Shown in pieces: positions 38,710 through 50,700 of a stretch of 64,000 nt of DNA. Position numbers and translations under genes: made by a program. The notes under the pieces are model-generated. The model did no database searches, was not told where the DNA came from, and worked only from the letters and a program-made list of their open reading frames with translations. The first letter of the stretch is position 1, and each line of letters starts with the position of its first letter. Origin of the DNA: Bedellia somnulentella (lineage: Eukaryota; Arthropoda; Insecta; Lepidoptera; Bedelliidae); the NCBI GenBank assembly GCA_963576735.1, contig OY755196.1, positions 9,591,912 through 9,655,911 of the forward strand, written 5' to 3'.

Positions 38710-41700
38710 TTTGAGAAACAAACGGTACACAATATTTCAAATAAGACAAAAATACAGAGAAGTTCTTGACCTATAAAGTTTCTACCAATTGATATACAGA
38801 CGATACAGAAAAACGCAAATTAAATAACTAATGAAAACAAAACAATTATACATCAGTTGTAATGTGGATAATTTATACAGATGAAATTAAGTAAGTTAAA
38901 TGAATTCTATTGTCATTCCCACCAGACCAAGCAAACACTACAAGATTACAAAATATGCATATAGATTTTAGGAAATAATGTTAATAATATTTTATGATAA
39001 TAAAATATACCTAAATAAGATACTTACTTTTCAAGGTTAAAAATACATAAATTAATAATATATAAGATAATTATGAATGAAAGTACTTAAAATACATACT
39101 TTAGTATAATAACATAATAAGTAAATATATAAATATAATATAATAAATAAATATAAATTCAAATAATTATATTAAGAGAAAATTGTATGACTCAAACATT
39201 TAGGACATAAACCTGCAAATCACTGAGACATCTCTAAATATGTGCCGCTTATCCGTCATAATGAAATCTATCTCGTTCGCCGTTCGACCATCGGGGCTTC
39301 GCCAGGTCCACTTTCTTTGGGGTCGCTTCTGAAAGAAAGTATTCATCAGATACAACCCCTGGTGCTCGAGAAAGTTTACCAGCATTTGCCCCCTTTGGTT
39401 CCTGCAGCCAATGCCATGTGGACCTACCCTCGTTTCGTCGCATTCTTGTACTCCCACTTTGGCGTTGAAGTCTCCCATAACAACCGTGAAGTGAGTCTTT
39501 GCGGTGTCGTTGATAGCCCGGGAGATATCTTCGAATACCGCTTCGACTTCTGTGTCAGAGTGAGTCGAGGTCGGTGCATAAACCTGAACTACCTTGAGAG
39601 AGTATCTCTTAGTAAGTTTTATAATGAGGTATGCTACCCTGCTCGACACACTGCTGATCTCCACAATGCTACTGATGAGAGACTTTTTGACGAGAAAGCC
39701 AACGCCGCCTTGGGATTGATGGTCTCCCTCTCTGAAGTAGAGCAGGTGTCCGGATTCCAGGACTATCGTATCCTCCCCCTCTCTTCGGACTTCTGATAGT
39801 CCCAGGATATCCCACCGTATCTTGGTAAGCTCCACCTCGAGTTCCTCCATCTTTTCCGCCGTCCGCAGTGTGCGTCCATTGTACGTAGCCAGGTCTAGTT
39901 GGTGTTGGCAGCCGTTTCTAACCCGGTGATTCTTAGCACCCTCTGCCCTACCGGTGGGACCCTGACCGCTGCCAATATGGCCAGGACCGGCAGGACTGCC
40001 GGGAATTGAGGGCCGTTGGATTTTCGTCGCAGCCATAAAAGTAAAATGCCATAATCACCACGCTTGGCAGGCGGATTGGTGATCGCAGTGGCGGAAGTTT
40101 TATCGCAGGCATGCTGCTGCCCATGTCTACGTTGGTATTTGCTTCCACCTAGTGTGGAGGAACAAGCGTCATATGAATTATTATATCATGACAAATTGAA
40201 GTATTTACATATTGAGTTCTGCTTGCAGTTGGATAAAGTTTTGATATCCCAAATTACGATAGATATTTTAATGACCTCCTCATAGAAAATATACTAAGTG
40301 AAGGGAATCCCAAAATAATAGCCGCAATTATTCCATTCCCAAAACAAAACAGCTCATATCTCCCAAAAACAATTCCAAAGCATGGACACCGTCGCAACCA
40401 TAAACAACTGGCCCTTTGAAGAAGCCGGCGTCATAAACCTCCGCGGAGTTCCGTTTATTTGTACTGTTGAACACGGACCGATTTGTGTACGCATCTCATT
40501 TTTATGTTCACACTGTTGGAATACTTGGAAATATCGCCCTCTGGGGTAGGCAGAGTGTAGCAATATATAGTTGCACTTGCAAATGTCGTTGACCTTTTCG
40601 TCTTGTATTCATTTTATAAAACGTGAGTGTAAAGACTCTGTAGTCTTAGTGTCGGCTTAAAATAGCACTACTCCGTTTCTTCCCGTGGGTGTACGTAAGA
40701 GGCGACTAAGGGTATTAGGGCTTTTTAATGGATGTTTGGGCGATTCTGTTGGAGACTCATCATCAAAAACATTTATTTTACCATCTTTTCCCCACTTAAC
40801 TTCCAAAAGTTTCTTATTTCTAATTCCTTACCCCTTCTAGGGATTTATAGCCGTGAGTATACATTTGTATGTATGTATATAGTTGCAATTGCAAATGTCA
40901 TTAACCTTGTATTCTGTTCATGTGGTTGATAAAGAGAAGTAAGTATCTGATTAAGAGCGATGACATTAGTTCACTGTACTTGTATATAAGCTACACTAGA
41001 TCTTAGCTATGTAGTGTCGGCTAAGATTAGCACTAACCATTTTCGTTCCACGGGTGTCATAAGAAGCAACTATGGGTTTTGAAATGTTAAAGTTATTATT
41101 ATTAATTATTAAAGTTAACATACATACATACATATACTCACGGCTATAATTCCCTAGAAGGGGTAGCCAGAGCCAAGGAATTTTAAATTCCTCAGCCACT
41201 TTTGGAAGTTGAGTGGGGAAAAGATGGTCAAAATAAAGGTTTTTGGTGATGGGCCTCCAACCGCAGCGCCCAAAAATCCAATAAAAAACCCCAATACCCT
41301 TAGTCGCCTCTTACGACACCCGAAGGTAGAAAGGGGTAGCGACATTCTAAGCCGGCACTACACAGCAAATTAAATTTTAGTTAATTGTAAGTTAAAGCTT
41401 TACATACTTTTATTCCATGAAAATGCATATAATATAAATAAACAGCTTCTTTTCTTACCAAGTTACATGTTTTTATCATTATAATGTATTTTTTTCTTAA
41501 ATTCACTTCTTCGGCATTGGTGCATCATGAAGTTTTCTAAATAACATGAAATTGTTCGTTCAGTGTGGTGTAAATGAATTAAAGTATATCCTTAAATCAA
41601 GCACTTTCGTACATAGATGATAAATAGCATAATTTTCGGAATTTATTATACATTTTCTTTGCCGTGTAGCGCCGGCTAAAAATGTCACTACCCCTTTCTA

Positions 41701-44700
41701 CCCCCGGAAGTCCTAAGAGGCAACTATGGGTATGGGGCTTTGTTTTTGGGTAATTAGGTTGAGGACCCATCACCAACGATACTTAATTTCTAGCATCTTG
41801 TGTCCAAATATGGCTGAAGAGTTTCTAGCTCTAAAGCTCTGGCTACCCCTTTTTGGGATATATGGCCGTCAGTAAGAATCATACATATTTATTATATTTA
41901 CATACATACATAAATATACTCACGGCTATAAATCCCTGAACGGGGTAGCCAGAACTTTGGAATGAGAAATTCCTCAGCCACTTTTGGAAGTTGATTGGGG
42001 AAAAGATGGTAATAATAAATGTTTTTGGTGACGGGTCTCCAACCACATCGCCCAAAAATCACTTTAAAAGCCCCTATACCCTTAGTCGCCTCTTACGATC
42101 ACCCACGGGTAGAATTGGGGTAGTGTTATTCTAAGCCGACACTACACAGCCATATTTATATATGTATTATATTTATGTTCCTAAAAAGATTCTTATCGGC
42201 TAACTTTTATTTGTATCGTCACATCACAATTAACTATTATAAATAATATCTTTCGCGTTTTTAAGACTTGATAAATAGATTCGGAATCGCCGCCCCATAG
42301 AATTCTCGGCTGTAATGAGTAACTTAGCACACTTGTATCATTATGTACTATTACGTAGCTGGCTTCTACGACGGGTTACCGTTAGAATAGACAAGGGGCT
42401 GGAGAGGATGTTTTATCTGCTCTGCAAAATTGTAATGGCGATAGAAGGCAATAAACGAATTAAGTAAGCCTAAGTTTTAAAAAATGTTGTTTGTGAAAAG
42501 ATCACAGACATTGTAAACAAAAAGTTATCGTTTTATGTTTTACCGTTTCGTCGAAATCTGAAACATTTTCAAGTAACTTTCTTTTCCTCTTTCTAATAGC
42601 AGTAGGGAACAGGAATGCATACATACATATACTCACGGCTATAAATTCCTAGATGGGGTAGCCAGAGCTAAGGATCAGAAATTCCTCAGCCTCTTTTGAA
42701 AAGTTAAGTTAAGTGGTTAACTTAACAGAAATGGTCAACACTATTGTGGATTTATCATCACAAATAGCCGTGTAGTGCCGGCTTAGAATGTGCTACCCCT
42801 TTCTAACCCCGGGTGTCTTATGAGGCGACTAAGTGTATGGGGTGGTAAGTGGGTGGGGTAATTGGTTTTTCGGTTGTTTTTTTTTTACCCCTTTCTGGTA
42901 TTTATCACCAGGGGCCTAGCTATAATGTGGTAATTACATCATAAACCACGACCCCAACCAAGTGATTTTTCCATACCCAGTGGGATCACCTGCCTGGGAG
43001 ACGCCCAAAGCAGAGAATTAGATCAGGCATTATTCTATCAAATAAAATAAATTGTTGATGATAGAAATTTCTGATAGTTATTAAAAAGAACATAATTATA
43101 AAGATCTAATAGTTTAAACTAATTATTATAATATATTCGGGCTTTTTAAGCGATTTTTGGGCGATGTGGTTGCAGACCTGCCACCAACAACCTATTATTT
43201 TACAATCTTTTCCTCATTCAATTTCCAAAAGTGGCTAAAGAACTTCTTATTCTGAAGCTCTGTCTACCCCTTTTAGGGATTTATATCCGTGAGTAAATGT
43301 ATGTACGTATATAAGTTTAAAGTTTATAAGACGTCGATGTGGTAAATATTCCGCTAGATCGTAATAAATTTTTGTTTTTTTATAGCAAATGGGCGATTCC
43401 GCTATAGATGATTTGCGACTTTAATTTTTAAATCACTTTATTAGGTATATTTTTTGTTATTAGTGGAAAGAAGAAAGTCGAAATTTGATATAAAATCTAT
43501 TTTTATCTGATTTTACTCAGTATTTGCTTTTCGGGCGCATTACTAAAGTTTACCATCCAACGAGTTGTTACAAACTGTAAAATCATGGCTGCCAACACTG
43601 GCGCGAAACAGCTCTGTCGCTGACAGTTTCAGGTATGTTTAACCGGCTAAACGTGTAGTGACCATATTTATTTATCCTAATATATCAAAAAAATTAAGTA
43701 TATGCTGTTATTTATTGAGTATTATAGACTAATAGATCACATTATTAACTTGTTGCACCCGCGATACAAAAGATATAAAAGTTTATTTTTTTCACAGAAA
43801 TGAAGAGCTATTATTCTGAAACTTTGCAAAAGTAAGAAGAAATTAAAACTTTACTTAAATTCATCATTTTTACGAGTATAATGATTGCTAGATTAAAATA
43901 AACCTTATCTAAAATTGGTTGCACCCGCGATCTTAATGTCAGATCGCGGGAGCAAATTTTTATCACTTCACCTTTTTGTGTAATTAATTACATATTTTGG
44001 TTTTTTTGTTATGCCTTGATACGATTAATGATATATACGATTGATGATATATATTTAATATCTGTGTTATTATTTACATTTTGTTTGTTTTAGAGAATTT
44101 TCAATCAAATTGACAACAGGGCAACTCAAGGAGACTGCTGCATTCTGCATTAAAAGAAAATCCTGAGCTTCATGCCAAACACCATCGGCACCGTCGGGAA
44201 AGAGCTCGTGACACCAAACGGAGGGAAATAATGAATAGGAAAACGGAGACAGATAAAGATTTGAAAATATTGGCTAGAATCAGATCCGAAGAAAGAATGC
44301 AGGCAACTAGAAAGCGGCGTAAAGAAGAACAAGTTTAACAAGCTTGTACTATATAGGAATAGATAGCTTGTATAGATAATCCTCGTAGGGAAGGCTGTAG
44401 CAAAAATAAAACATAATCTACCATTACCAAAGCTGTCGATGTTGTATAAAAAATTGCTTCTGAATTCCATATTGCTCCATTTGACGAAAATGACACCCCT
44501 AAAGCAGCGCCTCGAATGCTAACGGATGAAGGGAAACAACTGATTTGTGATTTTAATAATAGTGATGAAATAATCAGCCAACTGCCCGGCTGCTTCTGTT
44601 TAATCTCCTGTCTTACCGAAAGATATTTATTAGATATTTGTGCTGGTTAGTATGTAATTGTAGAAAAAAATATACTCAATATCGTTATGTGGGAATGTGT

Positions 44701-47700
44701 CAGAGCGATATAGATGAAGATGGAGAAGTCAGAGTACAATTTATGACGACAATTGAGGGCAAACGTTACATAGAAATTGTTAATGACATAGCAGACGGGT
44801 AATTTGATGAAATTATAGCGAAGCTGGAAGCTCCAGAGAAAAAGACTGAAGGAAATAGAATGATAATACAATTTCCGGCAAATATTGACGTATTCGAAAA
44901 AATACATTAATATAAGTGATAACAAAAGATTGCTAATTAGTTATAAATATGTTTTGTTCTCTGATTTTGTTTCTATATAAGTTAAATTGATGTTTGTATT
45001 CACTTAAGTTAGACTGGTTGCACCCGCGATAATTTAATGTTGCACCCGCGATTGATTAAAAAACTAATAATTCATTGTCTATTTTCTTTTTGTTTAGAGT
45101 TTTTGTTTTATTTACTTTGTTACTTAAACACCCTACAAAATACTAAGGCATAACATATTAAATGTATCACAATTAACAGATATATGCGTTTCCTGTCTAT
45201 GATCTGGAAAGGTTGGGCCAAATAATTCTTCCTCCTTGCTTTTTAAAGACTATTTGAAAATCTTTCTCAACTAATATAAAGGGAAAATAATAAAATGTAG
45301 CCTTTTAAAGACTCATTTCATTAAAAATGATTTTTATTTAATTAAATAGAACTAAAACATGCGTCTAAATGTTGCACCCGCGATAATGGAATGACCCAAA
45401 TCTCAATATTCTAATTCTACGCATCTCGTATGTCTGCAAGACAGGTAATCCCGCCGAGTGTAGAAACATAGCCCTTGTGCCATAGCGGGTTGGCAAACGT
45501 TATCAACCGCTATACAATATTATATTACTACACGTAATTTTTTTTTCTATTATTATGATATATTTAGAGAATTCTATGTTTCGATAGGTTATACCTTCCT
45601 TTAGTAGTTCACTTTTTTATAATTCAGTATTGATTGAGAATGTTCCTAAAATGTTAAAATGACTGCATCATAGAAGTATAAATGGGCAAAATTGTCTTAA
45701 AAGTAAAAAATAAGTATAAAAATATAAGTATAAAAAGAATGGGAATTAATGGCGTGAGTATATGTATGTATGTATGTATGTATAAAAAGAATAAGTGAAG
45801 TAAGAAAGCCTGCCAAGCAAAAGTAACATATATATATATATATGTTACTTTACGTAAGACTTAAAAGAATTAAAATAGGTGACTTGGATATCTTCTTTTT
45901 AAAGGCTGTTAAAAAACTTGAAAACCAGTAAATCTCAATGAAAAGACGACCGCAGCGCCTCTGGCGGCGAGTGGCTTCACTACGACCATAATGGCGGCGT
46001 TGCCATGGCAACTGCTCGTAAAATTTTATGGCGCGCACACCCCTCCTAAAGTCTATCCTTTGTCACAAAACTTTACGTCCGCTTCGAATGAATAAAACAA
46101 GGACGTCTTATTTTCTATTTGATTTTGAAACAGTGTATAACTTATGCAGAAACTTTACAAACATATACTTAAGACTATAAAATCTTAAAAGAGTAGCCAG
46201 AGCTTCAGAATTAGAAATTCTTCAGCCACTACTTGAAAGTTGATTGAGGTAATGATTGTACGAATAAAAGATCGTTGTTGGTAAAGGGTCTCCACCCAGA
46301 TCTCCCACTTTAAAATCCCTAAACTTTTAGTTGCCTCTTACGTTCATCCACGGGAAGAAAAGGGGTACTGCTACTCTGAGCCGACACTACACAGCTACTT
46401 TATATTCTTTACCAAAAACCTTAGGTTTCATCTACTTAACAGCGCAGCTTACGAATTACCCATATTAAAACGTTAATACGCGGGGGTGGGTTACACTACA
46501 CCCCAATTTCAACACTTCAAGGGTTCTACAACCCCTCAATTAAAAAAATAATGCGGATTTTGAACTGTGCATTGTTTGTTTATTCAACTATACAATGGGA
46601 GATATTACTAATCTTCAAGGTGATCGTAGAAGTACTGTGTTTTTATGATTTCTAATACCTACTTAAATATAACATTCAAAACTGAAAACAGTTATTATTC
46701 ATGTTCGTCACACAAATGTTGCCATTAGCGAAATTTAGTCCTGCTATCTCCGGACCCAGTTGCTGTGTAGTGTCGACATAGAATAGCACTACCTTATTTC
46801 TTCCGGTGGGTGTACGTAAAAGGCGACTAACGGTATTGGGGCTTTTAAGGGATTTTTGGGCGATTCGGTTGGAGACCCATCACCAACAACCTTTATTTCA
46901 CTCTCTTTTCCCACATAATCTTCCAAAAGTGGTTGAGGAATTTCTTATTCCTTAGCTCTGGCTACCCCTTCGCCCTACCCTACCCTACTGATTTATAGCC
47001 GCGAGTATATGTATGTATGTATGATCTCCGGACCCAGTATTTGTGTTATGTTACGTTCCAAATACAAAGAGACCTTATGGCGGGTATTGAGTTATGCATA
47101 TCTCTGTAAACTGCACTTCTTAACATATTAAACATAAAAAATACGATGTAGTTGCGGTATTGCGGATGTATTTATTTATTAAAAATATCCATCAAAATCG
47201 TGCATTTAGAATAAAGGGCAATTTTAGGTGCAAGGACATTGAAAAAAAAAATGCTGGTAACTAACATATGAAAGTAATCTTGTAGTTTGACAGTGCCCTT
47301 CAAAAACAAAATATAAATATTTTCAATTCTTTCGCAGATCATTAAATATCTTGGTAACTAATACCCACCACAAAACATTTATAAGGACCTAAGGCAATGT
47401 GTTAATATATAGGTATGTTACAGGAAATGCTAAATATGTGTAACCTGTATATTCGCACACTTAATACTACAGTGATCTATGTAAAAATTATGATGTTAAT
47501 TCATCATAACTTACAATACTTCACAGACCTTAAAAAGCATGCTCTACAACACAGGCACGAGAAAACACCCGTATTTTTAACACAAAGAGGTTCAATTTCA
47601 CTCAGGTCTTTATCCTATCGTATTGATATGTTGTTGAGCATGATTTTAAGGTCTGTGTAGCATTGTAACTCAACACATCAACATTTTGACATAGATCACT

Positions 47701-50700
47701 GTAGTATTAAGGTGTATTTTTTTCCAATAGGGCTTCTTTTGACAAAATTGCTCACAAATATATTTTTAATAAAAAGGAACCGTCTTTTCATTCGACCGTT
47801 ACCTAATTTTTTAATACAAATTCAAAATCAATAGAGTCATCCGTGCATTCATTTTATATCATGTAATATATTCATAACACTTTTATATATATTCCAAATT
47901 TCCATTTTTAAGTTAAATACGTCCAAAAAACATAGGTACTTTCGATTTGAGAACCTCCTTTTTTGAAGTCGGTTGAAAACCCAGTAAAATCTGTCCATTC
48001 GTCTAGTCCACAAATAAAACTAATAACCGCCCCTCTTTTAGCATAAAGGGTCTAATAGCATTATGCAACTTTGAGCGCAGCTTTTCATTATGCAAAACAT
48101 TAATTAAATTATTCATTTGCGGCAGACAAAACAATGACCTCGGCTGAGTGACCATAATTTTGTGGAAATTAGATACTTTCGACGCGAGTCACGTCACGTG
48201 TAGACAATGGCTTTGACACTTGTAGGGTGTCGTTCATTTTCGGTTAATTTTATAAAATAATCTTAAGCCATAAGCTTTTGCTTTTATACTACGAATTAAC
48301 GTTAAACCAGGACTGAAACGGGAATAAGGCATGGACGATTGAATTTTATAGTCTGTGATTAATTTACAACAGATTTATTGAATCATACATACATATACTT
48401 ACGGCTATAAATCCCTAGAAGGGGTAGCCAGAGCTAAGGAATTAGAAATTCCTCAGCCACTTTTGGAAATTTGAGTGGGGAAAAGATGGTTAAATAAAGG
48501 TTGTTGGTGATGGGTCTCCAACAGCATCGCCCAAAACTCCCTTAAAAAACCCTAATAACGTTAGTCGCCTCTTGCGTACACCCACCGGAAGAAATGGGAT
48601 AGTGCTACTCTAAGCCGACACTACACAGCAACGATTGAATCACAATTAGATAAATTGAAAAAAAAAGTCAATGGTTCATTTAGAATGTCAACAAACGTCA
48701 TTCTTATACTAATATTCCTATAAGGGTATATCTATACACTTACGCGTTTAATTACTACTGTGGTGGATGGACTACCATCGATTACTATATTGCACGATCC
48801 TGAGTCATGATCTCTCGCAACCACTAACATTCATCAATAAGCAATATTTTCTTAACTTCAGACTCCCGCCTATTAGTTTTTGTTCCCGTCAATAGGAAAA
48901 CCAAGCTAAAACCCAACAAATTACTATGCAGATGTATACCATCTCATCTTGAGATCCAGGTTGTCGACGTGACGAGAATGCAGAATTCTGCAGGCTTATT
49001 CTGGATTTGTATTGATCGAAACCGTTGATATTGCTTCAGGTAGCTTTCTATCGCTATGTATTTATTCCCTAATTAACTTAATATTGTTTTAATAATTATG
49101 ATTTTACTATGTGTTCCGCAGTATGAAGAATAAGAGCATGTATAAAAAGATTGATGGATGTGAACGAAGCCAGTGAGGTTTGCCAGGGTCTTACAAAGTG
49201 GCGATCGATAGTCTCTGCCTACCCCAATGGGAACTAACGGCGTGAGAATATGTATGTATGTGTTGCTGTGTAGTGTCGGCGTAGAATAGCACTACCCTAT
49301 TTTTCCCGAAAGTGTTCGCAAGAGGCGACTTAGGATTAGGAGGAACCAAAACCTTCATTTAATTATCTTTTCCCCAATCGACTTCCAAAAGTGACTGAGA
49401 TATTTCTCATTTTGGATCTCTGGCTACCCCTTCTACGGATTTCTAGCCGTGAGCATATGTATATACTGTGTAGTATTTTGATTAAGTTTACAGATTCACT
49501 TTTGTAGTTTTATAAAAGTTTGGTTCGTGTTTTACTTTTAACATTTCTTTTGATCTATCACTTTATAAATTGTTTATTTATAAGGTGGACTAAAGACAAG
49601 GTGAAAGTCGCAGGAAACGTGTCGTGTCGCACACATGTTAAGGCTGAGCCAATTTGGAAATATGTTATGTATTTGTAATCTTATTAGTATTACACAATAA
49701 AGGTTATTTTTTTATTATATATTTTCTTAATTAAATAAAAAACCAAATTATATTTACACGCGAAACACACTACTCGCATTTTTGCAGTGATAAAAACGAG
49801 CAATAAGAAAGCGTTGATACAGAATAGGGCTTCAGCAAATAAATACAGCGGTTAGCAGCTCGATAAACGCTTGTTAGGGAAACAACGAATAGCATTATAG
49901 CTTTTTCTTTGGCGAAAAGATGCATTTTATCTATACAGGGTAAATTAAGTAATGTGATTCGACAAAATGACAAGAAATTTTCACCAGAAAGACATTTTGT
50001 CACTGACTCTTTCCCTGCTATTTATAGTGTTTTCATTAAATCAATTAGAAAGATAAATTAGTCAAATATAGTTCAATTAATAGTTTCATTCAATTTCACA
50101 TACTAGATTGCAAGCCAGGTAAGAACTTAGTTAATCTTTATTTTTCGTAATCATCATTGAGAAAACACTAGTTGTATGAAATAGTTTAATAAATATCGTG
50201 AACCCCCAGAATTCTGTTTCAAATCAAAACGTTCCTTGTTAAATTTTTCATTTCACTAAAACACAAAAGCTTTTTAGATAAACAAATCAAACTATACCCA
50301 GCTCATATTTCGCTAGGATTGTTTCAAAAAGTTATCACGATATGAAAAACAAAACTCAAACGTTTGCAAACCCTTCAAATCCGAAATCAAACAAGACTAA
50401 AACTATTCCGCGCCAAAACGGACAGAATTTAAAAAACGAACACATCGAGCATCCCACCTCATTTTAGCATCAATTATTCGTCGGCCAGTATTTCGCGACT
50501 GGCAACACAATGGTCCATCAATTTCGCGGCACAAAAAGCCGGGAATCATTGACATGGCCCGCGGAAACAAAAGAAAATGGACACTGTTTTTTTGCAGGAC
50601 CGTAAAATACTAAAAGGGAATCAGAACCTAGTAGTGACTTTAAGCGAAACTTTTATGGCCTAGTGAAAAAAGATATAATTTAATTTATTGTAGTTTACAC

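Larger units (their letters stand above)
36516..40172 (-). mobile_element. RTE-clade retrotransposon (near full length) with 12-bp target duplication
   Basis: AACAAGCGTCAT occurs at 36516-36527 and 40161-40172, on either side of the element. Read on the minus strand it has a short 5' region, an APE endonuclease (40036-39208), a reverse transcriptase, and a very short 3' end with a TGATGATGATGATG tail, all typical of RTE. It is interrupted by a second LINE at 38676-39207. RTE lesions: a frameshift near 37115 and a TAA in place of a sense codon at 36878-36880. Confidence 0.92.

Noticed and set aside
38423..39796. Plus-strand open frames of 69-184 codons
   Set aside because: Antisense to the RTE endonuclease and reverse transcriptase.
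45955..45980. CTCF-like site (CCGCCAGAGGCGCTG on the minus strand)
   Set aside because: One base short of the usual core, so not reported as a site.
48735..48830. Minus-strand piece ARDHDSGSCNIVIDGSPS ending at a strong donor, resembling the end of an Ig domain
   Set aside because: The D-x-G-x-Y-x-C pattern is not met (Cys sits at the Tyr position), the acceptor is poor, and its phase-0 end does not fit the phase-1 start of the 26936 exon.
49770..50003. 77-codon minus-strand open frame
   Set aside because: No domain, no context, no splice or repeat support.
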